A stretch of 64,000 bases of DNA, from NCBI GenBank assembly GCA_032622095.1, contig CP136063.1, forward strand, positions 121,168,723 through 121,232,722, given 5' to 3'. Under the pieces are notes generated by a model. It was given only the letters and a program-made list of their open reading frames with translations, made no database searches and was not told where the DNA came from. The stretch's first letter is position 1. Each line of letters begins with the position of its first letter. Made by a program: the position numbers and the translations under genes. The DNA comes from Siphonodentalium dalli (lineage: Eukaryota > Mollusca > Scaphopoda > Gadilida > Siphonodentaliidae). This document shows positions 34,984-48,000 of the stretch, one piece after another.

Positions 34984-37900
34984 CTGCAAGCAGAGAAAAA
35001 AACACAAAATAGTTAAATCGTTGTAAGGAATAAAATCTTGTTTCAGACTTATTATATTTTGTATTCTATATGCTTTTAAGAAGACCAACATTTGCATATG
35101 TTCCTATTTTAGGTGAAAAACCTTTGGGGGGAGGTGGAAATTGCAAGGTGGACACCTTCCCCCAACGGAGACTCCTCTACCCATTTCACTGTATATACAA
35201 TTGTTTCAAACACCCAGATATTCAAAAGGCGCAAGAGTGCTTTGTATTTATTGATAGGTACTGTTTCAGATATAGTTTACCTATTGACGACAGACTTGAC
35301 ACTGCTAAGAAGAGTTTTTTCATTAGGAGTAATGGTCTGTTCTATTTCTTCCTTCTGAGTAGAATCTCCTCCATTTTGATCTAATGAAGCAACTATAGCT
35401 TCCACCCGCTCTTGTTTATCAAGGAGTCTCCTGAAAAAATACATTCATGCATTACTAGTTCTGAGGGAACATTAGCCATGGGTGCATGACCAGGAGGACG
35501 TGGCAGGGGTGTACAGGGGGCCCTTCCATTCTTAATAGAATGGTAATAAACACAATTCTTAATAGAATGATAACAAACATAATTGTTATATTATCTCAAG
35601 AATAATGTACATATATGTCCATTCTAGTAGTTTGCTTGATCCTTGTTTACAAGTTTACATCAATTTATGGATTTTCAGGGACGTATTTAAAAATACTTGA
35701 CCATAAAATATGCAATTTGGCTCATTCTGAGAAATCGAGGCTCCGAAATAAGATAAACTCCCATTTTTGAAGGCATATAACACAGAAAATACTTAACAAA
35801 TCTGAGAAAGGTTTTCTGTTCTGAAATCAGGAAAATGAGATCTACAAAATGGACATGAAATTGAAACGACTTGTAAATTTCAATTTTTTTATATACGTCC
35901 CTGATAATGCATAAATTGATGATTTGACAAAATTTCCCCAAATTTATTACACAAAATTCATCCTTTTTCCGATTTTTGGTATGTTGTGTATAAAGGGTTA
36001 TATGTACTTAGTCCACAAAGAAAAATTTTGTTGCAATTATTTCCAGATAAAACCACAAATGCACTGGACTAATAGTCAATGGAGTGAAATGGAATGCATA
36101 AAGTTCAAATGTTTAGAAGCAAGTGTAATATATGTTATATATATACACAATAGAGACCTTAAAATGTACATATAGTGTCCTATTAAAGTGCGACGTCGGA
36201 ATACAGTGGCAATTTGAGCTTCATTTTTGGGATTGCTTCGGTGGCCTTGTGGTATTGACGTCGGACTTTGAGTCGCAAGGAGCGCTCGCCATCATGGGCT
36301 GGGGTTCGAATCCCACCCAATCCCAAAAAAAATTACACTTGCTTCTAAAAATAGGAGCCTTGTGTGTTGTATAGTCCCAGACATGTTCAAAGAGCAATGC
36401 TCGGCATGTCTCGGAGACATATATATAACATACTACTGTGCCATATCTGCTATTTAAATGTTTAAGCAATACCAGAGGTCAGCCCAAATAGCCATATGAA
36501 GTTTTGGATTAACTGGATGAAAAATTTTGGCTGCATGGAGTGCTGAAGTATTTAGTCGTGCAAAGAGTAAATTACAAGATGGCTACCACCGTGTTTATCA
36601 TCGAAAATCGTTAAAATTCAATGGCTCCAAAAAATGCCTGTAAATTTGATAAAAAATTCTCAGGAATGCAGAATGTGCTGATGGATTCAAATGATCAATT
36701 CCAAGATGCCACTGGAGGCCATGCTTTTTATCGTATATGGGAAAAATAGGTGGCTCCCATATAGCAGTCACACCAAAGTTTGGTGACAACCAGATGAAGG
36801 ATGTGGCCTGTAGGGTGTGCCGATAGATTTAGTCACGAAAACAGTAAAATCCAAGATGGCTGCTGGCGGCCATGTTTTATAACGATTTTTGGCGATCGGA
36901 TGAGAGAAGCAGCCTGTAGGGTCTGCTAAGGGAAATTTTAGATAGATATATGGACGACAGACACCAACCCATGGCAATGGCTCAAACTTGACTTTGTCAA
37001 GTTGAGCTAAAACAAGAAAGAACTTCATCAAATCAAGAGTAAGAACTACACTCACTTGTTTTCATTGGTCAGCATATGCCTCTTTTGCATAACATTACAT
37101 ATCGCCTGGAGAGAAAAAAAGAGAGAGTAATACATAGTGAACACAAATATATTAGATCCCATCAAAAATCCGAGAGGGCTTCAATTACACTATCGCAGAC
37201 AATAGGTTTGATGCCCTCGATTTGGTATCACCCTTGAACCATCGCAGAAAACATATTTCTTAAGTTTCGCAATCCTGGCGTGCAGGGGCTAGGGGCGCTC
37301 CGAAAACCCCAAAACTAATTTTCAATTACACTATCAAGTACATCCACAATTTTTGGATCAAATATCCACTAATATTTACTCATCATAAAAACAGAACTTA
37401 AGAAAAAAAATTCCTGGCGTTTATAGATTTAAAAAAAAGGTAAAATTATAATTTCATGTTCAATGTGACTGCCAAAGATTAGTGCTTGAACTGGCAGCAA
37501 GTTACAAATTTAATTTGGTTGCCAATATGGCTCTCCGCATTTCACACATCATTAAATTCTGTCTTCAGAAACAACACCACACATGGGTCATGTTTATCAG
37601 TTACCGTCACATTTACAAATGTTTGAGGGTATCACAAAGAAAACAATTCCCTTGTAGCATATCGTCATGCAGCCCGTGCTTGCGAAAAATACATTCTTTC
37701 CATCGCCACACTAATGCTCCTTTTCAGACTCCCAAAATTTCGTAGTCTCACATTAAGATGGCAGAAATTAGAAATTATATTGAGTTCCCGTCAATCTCAG
37801 AAAGTCGGAATGATAAATAAATTAATAATATGGTGGCACGTTAATTCCGACATACTTTCATCAGTGTGAACACATGCATGGATGAGTTACAGACTTACAG

Positions 37901-40900
37901 TGACATAGACTATTTCAGTTGGTTGGTTCAGTGTTTGAACGTTTAGTCATTCACATTTCCTAACTTTTCTGTTTGATTGAAAAATGAATTTTCCCTAATG
38001 CTCATCTTCGCGCCAGTGAACTGTCAAGACTGCAAAATTGCACAATATCTCTTATTATCTCATCAATTTCAGTGATCTATACAAATGTTTTTTTTTGCTT
38101 GAAATACTTGAATAACTTGCATCTAAGTTTTGAAAATAAATTCTTTCAACATACACTGTATTGTATTATATTTGTATATTTATATGTAAGAAGTGTGGAT
38201 ACGATCTGGTGGTCACAATCAATGACGCAGGCTGTTGCAGATCTATCGGGTATCGAATCAATTATTTATAGTGATACTTGTTTTAGGAGGTAGCAGGAAG
38301 GCAGCCTGGCAGGACTAGGTTACACCAAACAATATACAGCATTACCTTGTTATGCCATTACTGCCATTGTATAATTCATGTGTGTATCCTATCCTATCTT
38401 ATCTTATCGAATCTATCCATTTCCACAAACTGTACAAAACAGTATGAGAACATTACTTAGTACCTTATATTTTCTATGAAAATTCTTCAGAAGTTCAGAG
38501 ACAAAGATATAACATTTTAAGTAATTTAGTCTTACCGTTTGCACCAAAAACGACATCTCAGAACAAGTCAGCGTGTATGAAACAGGGTAATGTCAAAATG
38601 TGAACACCGGCCAGTTGTCTACCTAACACTAATCCGGTCAGGTTTGAAAAGTTTGATCGGTACGAAACTTCCAATGTACATAAATTTGTAAAAATATGCT
38701 GGATAAAACATATGTATCCTTCGTTGTCATGGAAAACTTCTCTCAGTATGCTGCAATGATCAATTGCTCAAAACTTATTGTTAGGATTTTATTAAGCGAA
38801 GATTCGATTTGATGTGAAATCCTTGACCTGACTTGAATCGAGATTCGATTCGAGCCAAAATGCCTGATTCATCGGAGACTATGTGTATTTTCATGTGGGT
38901 AATTCAAAATTTGAATACAATCGAATAACTAACACTAAAGTTATGATCCGGAAACGATCTGGGATCGACGGGTGGACGGATACCATTTTGGAGTACAAAA
39001 ATGGTGCTATGAAATATACTTACACACTATCATCAACTGGGGCATCAGAAAAACTCTGTGTGGTAATTTAAAGAAAACAATGATAGCCATATAATAAATA
39101 AACGATTCAATTACTTAGATCACAGAGAGCTAAATATTTCACCTCTCTTAACTTAAATCAGGCTACAAAGTACGAACTGTGGTGTTTAAAATCTGTGTCT
39201 CAACTTACCTTGTAACATTGATTTAGAAGCATCAAAGCCACTGCTCTCATATTTACTGAGAATAAATAGAATGTTCTTGAAGGGGCATGGTCTGGTGTCT
39301 TAGATACTTCCTGAAACAAAACACAGAATAAATAGAACAGGCGGATTCATTTGCTAAAAATTAGCCCATCGATTACTGAATCGATTATCCCAAAAAGTTA
39401 TAAAAATATAGAATTGTTCATTCTTCATTTGTAGGGTTGTTCTGACTCATCAGCTGAACACACCTACATTTAATTAAATTATAATCAAGTAACTACTCAT
39501 CAAGATTCTCTCAAGGCCTTTTATCATAGTAAGGGTATAACATCAAATGAAAATGAACGTGATACTAATCACTTCGAACTTCTTTTTTGAGGATTATTTC
39601 ACCTTTAAGACACTGATTAGCCTGCATCTATTTAAAAGAATAGTAGATGAGGGAGACTGTGATTTTATATTCTACTGAAATTGTTCTTAGACTTGTTGAC
39701 CCCAAAATGACTCATTCCCATCTACATGTCAACAGGGTTCGCGCTGTCGGTAGCCAAATTAGCCAATGGCCAATCTTTTTTGAATTTCATTTGGCTAAAC
39801 TTTTTTTTACCCCAAATGGAGACGGAAAGCATGGAGTCGGATAGCTAACTAAAAAGGCGCAGAATAAATCGACATTCAAGACGAAATTAGGCGACAAAAG
39901 TATTTCGTACAACACAATATATCGTACAATTTCTACAATGAGTAACAAACGCAAGCTGCACATAATCAAACTTCACAAGACAGCAAAAGGTAAGCTCTGA
40001 CATTTAACCAGCCCAATCGTCAAAACGCTTAAGCTGGTTATGTAATGTTTTGTTGATTAGGCAGTCTGTAAGATAAATTACCTAAATGCTTTGTTCCTTG
40101 GAGACGAGCCGTTCTTAACTCAGTGGTTACGTAATTGTGTCATAAACTGCGTCCCGTCTAATAACCTGGCTTCACACCATATAAGGTTTGAATACAATAG
40201 ATATTCAACAGTTATCACCTTACTATAATAAGCAATAGTTATCGACCGTCATGGTGTCATCGACATAGAGTTATTACAATTGGTTTAGCGTATTTGTGTG
40301 ATTATAATTATATAGAATTTTCACCGGGCTTTTTGCGTATGGTCCGATGTGAAATCCCGCCTTATTCTATATTAATGTTTTATGAATTGATCTGCCTGTG
40401 TGATACCTATGTTCGTATAATATTGTTTTTAAAGTTGTTTTTATGTTGTTTTAATTATGTTTTTATTCTGAGTAACAAATAAAGTTGAAAACAGATATGT
40501 TAGTCATTACTTGTGAACCGCCCAGAAAATGAGGATTTAATTTGGCCAAAGTGTTTTTTAATTTGGCCAAAGTTGTTTTCATTTGGCTAATACAATTTTC
40601 ATTTGGCTAAACTTTTGGCCAAACGATTTTTCGGTCCAGCGCGAACACTGCATGTCAATATTAACATCCATGACAAATTTCATGATGATCAGACAAAAAG
40701 TACGGTCTGTAGCTCATGCTAATGGATTAAATTTTGAAATCCAAGATGGCCGCTGTTGGCCATGTTTTTTTGCCGAATGACCCCAAAATGACTTGTTCCC
40801 ATCTACATGTCAATGTCAACAGCCGTGACAAATTTCATAATGATCTGACCAAAGGTACAACCTGTAGCCCGTGCCAAAGGATTTAGTCATACAAAGAGTA

Positions 40901-43900
40901 AAATACAAGATGGTTGCTAGCGGCCATGTTTTTTGGCTGAATGACCCCAAAATGACCCATTCCCATCTATATGTCAATATTAACATCCATGACAAATTTC
41001 ATGATGATCAGACAAACAGTACGGCCTGTAGCCCCTGCTAATGGATTGAATTTTGAAATCCAAGATGGTCACTGGCGACCATGTTTTTTGCCGAATGACC
41101 CCAAAATTAGTCATTCCCATCTACATGTCAATGTCAACAGCCATGACATATTTCATAATGATCCGACCAAAGATACGACCTGTAGCCTGCGCTAATGGAA
41201 ATTGTTGACGGATGTCTCCACACACACACTCACGGACGACGGATACCAAGCCATGACAATAGCTCAAACTTTACAAGAAAAGTTGAGCTAATAAGCTAAA
41301 TAGGCCCAATGGTTCTTGAGAATAAATTGTTTTAAGAATTACTATGGAGGGTAAGAGTTATAGCCCTGGCTTTGCACCTATTTGATGAACTTATTTGAAC
41401 AAATCTGATTGTGAGTCACATAGGGAACATCCACACCAAAATATATAAACCATTCGGTCTTTAATATGGATCTCGAGAATAAAACAATTGTTGATGGACA
41501 GACAGACAGAGGGAATGACAGCCCGAAAAACAGACAGACAAATTCAATCCAATATAACCCACAATAATTTCACTTGGATAAGTGGTGGTTAACTCTTTGG
41601 GACGTGATTCTTTTGAGAAAACATTACTCACAAGGTAGCAGTACACGATTTCACGGGATGTAGGGGGTCTGAAAAATAGAAATATAAGTATCTGGGGGGC
41701 ATAACGGCCAGTGTAGCCTGTGTTAACTGTGTCATTACTGGTTTGAAGGTTTATTTATTTTACAAAACTGGGAAAGTTCTCAAAAACGTGAAAAATTTGG
41801 ATACGCAACAGGGTTTTCGTATTCAGTGAAGGCCAACTCTGTGTTATTGATTACAGGAAAATAGCCCGATTTCTCTCCCCTGAATTCTGTCATCTGGGCT
41901 CGCAAGACTTTTTTTTCAAATTGATACGATAACTTTTTTTCTATTTCAAATACTTCTCAGCTCTAGCATAGCTCTATCAGGTGGAAGAATCTTATTTACT
42001 GACATTCGCTCTATCATGGTCTGTTTTTGGGTTGCAAATGGCCAATTTGAGTAAAAAAATGGGTAAAATTGAGCGGTTCGTGTGTGCTAACCAAGGGGCT
42101 TAACAAAATGACAAACTGTACGAAGAACCAAAAGTACATTTATATGATTACACCTAAAATTTCTGTCGAAATTAAAACATGCTCGATGGAATATATGCCA
42201 ACGATAATGGCTTAGCATTGATTTGAAGTACAGTACCCCCTCCCAGGTTGGCAAAATTGCTGGAAATCGTGTATTGCTACCTTAAAGAGACATATCAAAT
42301 TGGATAAATTAGTGAAAATCTACTGAAACATTTTATCTTTCCTATCTTCGTGTCTGAGTTACTATTGACTGTTTCTATTTATGACTGTTCTCGGAATTAG
42401 GTGCATTTGCTTGTAGAGTATTTGTATCAGAGGCTGTAAACTTTGATAGTATGGATTCCAGCTTGACAAGTCACTGAATGATCACACCGACAGGGCAAAA
42501 AACAAATTCAACGTATGTCTGCTATCGATAAAAAAAACATTCCGGTTCACATTTGGGGGGGGGGGGGGGGGTTATGTGATTATATATGCATCAGTTACTC
42601 TGTACGATTTGTTTCGAGTGGTGCGGTTTTGTGTAATTACATAAAATTGACATTAATTTAATGAAACGTGTTGCCACGCAAACATTTCAACAATGGATTT
42701 CCTTGGATACCTGGTGCGAAAAGCCATATTAATGTTGGTTATTTAGTCTTGGTCGTGTTTCCGAATGACCGAGTAATGTCAATATGTATATTGCAGAGGG
42801 GGTAAAGTCAGCTACTGAGTTATCACGAACAGCGCGTGAGCACCAGCACAATAAAAATGGTATATAAGATTCCATAAATAATTAAATAGTGTGATTTCAA
42901 CTTGACAATTAAGTCATTGAATGTACACCGACCGGCCAAATAAACATGGTTCACATTTTGGGGGAGGGGTGATTATATATGCATTAGTTATTCCCTACGA
43001 TTTGTTTGGAGTTTTGTTGCGTTCTTACATGTTTATGACTGACCACATAAAAGTGATTTGCATGTAACGAAATGTGTTGCTAAGGGAACATCCCAACAAT
43101 GGAACTCCTCGGATACCACCTACAAATAGGCGTATTGATTGATATTGTCTCTTAACATATTTGGGGGGGGGGGGGGGGGGGGGGGGGGTGACAAGAACAT
43201 TGTCTTAACATATGCGGGGGAGGATGGGGGGGGGGGGGGGTGGCTGGCTAGTAAATAACCAGTGCATATGCTCTGGTCAGCAGAATACAGATGTAATATG
43301 TCTGTTCAGACTGCCTTTTTGACTGGGATGTTTAGTTTTAAGGTGGTGGGCATGATGTCACATTTATAATTTAATTTTTTTTCTTCGCTATAACCAATAA
43401 TTTGGGTGAATTTGGTTCATTTTTATTGAAACCACACTACTTATATTGACCTTATTTCCCATTCGCACTGAAGAAACACCATATGTGTTATATATCAAAG
43501 TTATCGGTGTACGTACACGATTTCACGGGTTGTAGGGGGTCTGAAAAATAGAAATATAAGTATCTGGGGGGCATAACGGCCAGTGTAGCCTGTGTTAACT
43601 GTGTCATTACTGGTTTGAAGGTTTATTTATTTTACAAAACTGGGAAAGTTCTCAAAATCGTGAAAAATTTGGATACGCAACAGGGTTTTCGTATTCAGTG
43701 AAGGCCAACTCTGTGTTATTGATTACAGGAAAATAGCCTGATTTCTCTCCCCTGAATTCTGTCATCTGGGCTCGCAAGACTTTTTTTTCAAATTGATACG
43801 ATAACTTTTTTTCTATTTCAAATACTTCTCAGCTCTAGCATAGCTCTATCAGGTGGAAGAATCTTATTTACTGACATTCGCTCTATCATGGTCTGTTTTT

Positions 43901-44424
43901 GGGTTGAAAATGGCCAATTTGAGTAAAAAAATGGGTAAAATTGAGCGGTTCGTGTGTGCTAACCAAGGGGCTTAACTCAATGACAAACTGTACGAAGAAC
44001 CAAAAGTACATTTATATGATTACACCTAAAATTTCTGTCGAAATTAAAACATGCTCGATGGAATATATGCCAACGATAATGGCTTAGCATTGATTTGAAG
44101 TACAGTACCCCCTCCCAGGTTGGCAAAATTGCTGGAAATCGTGTATTGCTACCTTAAAGAGACATATCAAATTGGATAAATTAGTGAAAATCTACTGAAA
44201 CATTTTATCTTTCCTATCTTCGTGTCTGAGTTACTATTGACTGTTTCTATTTATGACTGTTCTCGGAATTAGGTGCATTTGCTTGTAGAGTATTTGTATC
44301 AGAGGCTTTAAACTTTGATAGTATGGATTCCAGCTTGACAAGTCACTGAATGATCACACCGACAGGGCAAAAAACAAATTCAACGTATGTCTGCTATCGA
44401 TAAAAAAAACATTCCGGTTCACAT

Positions 44425-44466
<42 letters not shown>

Positions 44467-45062
44467 TGTGATTATATATGCATCAGTTACTCTGTACGAT
44501 TCGTTTCGAGTGGTGCGGTTTTGTGTAATTACATAAAATTGACATTAATTTAATGAAACGTGTTGCCACGCAAACATTTCAACAATGGATTTCCTTGGAT
44601 ACCTGGTGCGAAAAGCCATATTAATGTTGGTTATTTAGTCTTGGTCGTGTTTCCGAATGACCGAGTAATGTCAATATGTATATTGGAGAGGGGGGTAAAG
44701 TCAGCTACTGAGTTATCACGAACAGCGCGTGAGCACCAGCACAATAAAAATGGTATATAAGATTCCATAAATAATTAAATAGTGTGATTTCAACTTGACA
44801 ATTAAGTCATTGAATGTACACCGACCGGCCAAATAAACATGGTTCACATTTTGGGGGAGGGGTGATTATATATGCATTAGTTATTCCCTACGATTTGTTT
44901 GGAGTTTTGTTGCGTTCTTACATGTTTATGACTGACCACATAAAAGTGATTTGCATGTAACGAAATGTGTTGCTAAGGGAACATCCCAACAATGGAACTC
45001 CTCGGATACCACCTACAAATAGGCGTATTGATTGATATTGTCTCTTAACATATTTGGGGGGG

Positions 45063-45098
<36 letters not shown>

Positions 45099-48000
45099 GA
45101 CAAGAACATTGTCTTAACATATGCGGGGGAGGATGGGGGGGGGGGGGGGGGGGGGGTGGCTGGCTAGTAAATAACCAGTGCATATGCTCTGGTCAGCAGA
45201 ATACAGATGTAATATGTCTGTTCAGACTGCCTTTTTGACTGGGATGTTTAGTTTTAAGGTGGTGGGCACGATGTCACATTTATAATTTAATTTTTTTTTC
45301 TTCGCTATAACCAATAATTTGGGTGAATTTGGTTCATTTTTATTGAAACCACACTACTTATATTGACCTTATTTCCCATTCGCACTGAAGAAACACCATA
45401 TGTGTTATATATCAAAGTTATCGGTGTACGTCAGAGACTTAACTGGACATTTGCGCGTTGAAGTGGGATAACTCTATTTTTCCTTTAAGGTAGCAGTACA
45501 CGATTTCACGGGTTGTAGGGGGTCTGAAAAATAGAAATATAAGTATCTGGGGGGCATAACGGCCAGTGTAGCCTGTGTTAACTGTGTCATTACTGGTTTG
45601 AAGGTTTATTTATTTTACAAAACTGGGAAAGTTCTCAAAATCGTGAAAAATTTGGATACGCAACAGGGTTTTCGTATTCAGTGAAGGCCAACTCTGTGTT
45701 ATTGATTACAGGAAAATAGCCTGATTTCTCTCCCCTGAATTCTGTCATCTGGGCTCGCAAGACTTTTTTTTCAAATTGATACGATAACTTTTTTTCTATT
45801 TCAAATACTTCTCAGCTCTAGCATAGCTCTATCAGGTGGAAGAATCTTATTTACTGACATTCGCTCTATCATGGTCTGTTTTTGGGTTGAAAATGGCCAA
45901 TTTGAGTAAAAAAATGGGTAAAATTGAGCGGTTCGTGTGTGCTAACCAAGGGGCATAACTCAATGACAAACTGTACGAAGAACCAAAAGTACATTTATAT
46001 GATTACACCTAAAATTTCTGTCGAAATTAAAACATGCTCGATGGAATATATGCCAACGATAATGGCTTAGCATTGATTTGAAGTACAGTACCCCCTCCCA
46101 GGTTGGCAAAATTGCTGGAAATCGTGTATTGCTACCCAAATGTGATTGTTTGCAGAAATGCTTACTTTTATATAATTTTATATCTATTTATGCGTTTATT
46201 TCAATGTTGGGTCAGACCATTTGCAATGGCAGAATTCTCCGCATGACAACTCATACAATAGTGATCATCCGTAGTCTATAAATGTTCTAGAAATTTTGGG
46301 TAGATACCGCCAAATTGCGACCGGTTGCCATAGCAACCTATTTTCGTAAATTTATGCGTTTGGGGGCATAATAATAATCATCAGATTTCATATGACTTCT
46401 GTGATGCAAAAAATAATATATCATACAATCATCCAAAAATATAGAAGGTGCCATCTTATCAGAGTTGGAATAGCCTGAGACTGAGGACGGGATGCAGTTC
46501 CAAGCTTTTTACATACATGGTTCCCCCCGGGGAGATTTTAAAGTGTTATAAATACACAAAAACACACACATGTGTTCCTGACCATCATTTTATGGCATGA
46601 TGCAATTGCATAATGATAGTACAAGAGGGCGAAGGCCTCGAGTGTTATCCTTCCGCAATAGCAAAATTATTGGCTAGAAACACACATGTGCATTTCTTTG
46701 CTTATTACACATGCAACGACTTCTCCTAAATGATAATATCTGATGTTATCGAACAATTATTCTGTGTTATTTCCTGATTTGTCCTGTGTAATGATGCTTT
46801 TGTTTTAAAGTTCCTGTTTCATCATGGTTTCAGTGTCAACGTCATTTCGTCATGTACCATTGAGTTTTGACCACCGATAATATAACTGTTATGTGTATTA
46901 TACAAATGACACAGTTACTATCCAATTAGAGATCAGGAGAAATCTATAAAAAAAAATTTAATTTACTCACAGTCATATCTACAAAACTATCTTGAAAAAG
47001 TGTATACAGGACCTCCTTAGCCTCTTTACCAGGCACCATAGCATATTCTTCAATCTGAAATGGGTAAAAATACAAAATAACTAAATTAGGGAACATGAGA
47101 ACTGATAATAAACTGATAAACTAAAATCATATAACACAGTTAGTTGTATTATAGCTTCATATAAGAAGAGATGTGACTAAAACCATAAATGGAAACAACA
47201 TGAGTGAACCATATTAGTGAACCACAGTGAACCATAAATGGATCCAACATGAGTGAACCATATTAGTGAACCACAGAGAATCAGAAATGGAACCAACATG
47301 AGTGAACCATATTAGTGAATCACAACTATTCCCCCACTCAGTGAACCACAATAGTCAACCATACTCACAACCCCTTGACCTTAACGGTTTCAACCAATCA
47401 CATGAAAGGATGCCGCACCAAGGGCTATATAAACGGAGTCAGCAAGCTACTTTTATTCACACCCACAGGTCCTGACGAAGGATAATAACAATCCGAAACT
47501 AGTAGACCATTTCTATCAAAGGATTATTCGTTGATGGTGATCTTCCCTGGAGATTAACCTCTCACCTCTCCTTATATGTATTATAGCTTCCATAAATTAA
47601 AAAGCACAACATTATATGCACATGTAATGTGAAGCGATAGATGAGTACGTACCCAGGTGCAATACATACTGTAGGAATATAGTCTGGTCGATAAACGGTT
47701 TGACCTAGAATAAATTTGGACTAAGTTGGTTTTTATTCTGAAGAGGAATATATCCACTACAACATTTCCAAATTCCGCTAAAATCCGCTTTGAGCAAACT
47801 TTTTTACAGAGATTTAAAAAAATGCCCATTTTAGACCTTGTGAAGTACATTTTTCTACAATATCCTTCATCGCCGACACCAGAACGCATTAATCCCCCAT
47901 CCGATATATACCAGTTTGTGTGAAATTAGAGTATAGAGGGCGAATAGAGTGACAAGGACAGAAAATGAAAGTGTCAATGACACTGTAGCTCAACTTGGAA

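Noticed and set aside
35070-35384. 104-residue forward ORF over 35281-35384
   Set aside because: It is the antisense shadow of the POLR3C exon at 35281-35430.
36229-36325. Possible functional tRNA gene with perfect acceptor stem
   Set aside because: Anticodon arm is not convincing, the length is wrong, and a truncated copy with target duplication at 26677 shows the sequence is a SINE.
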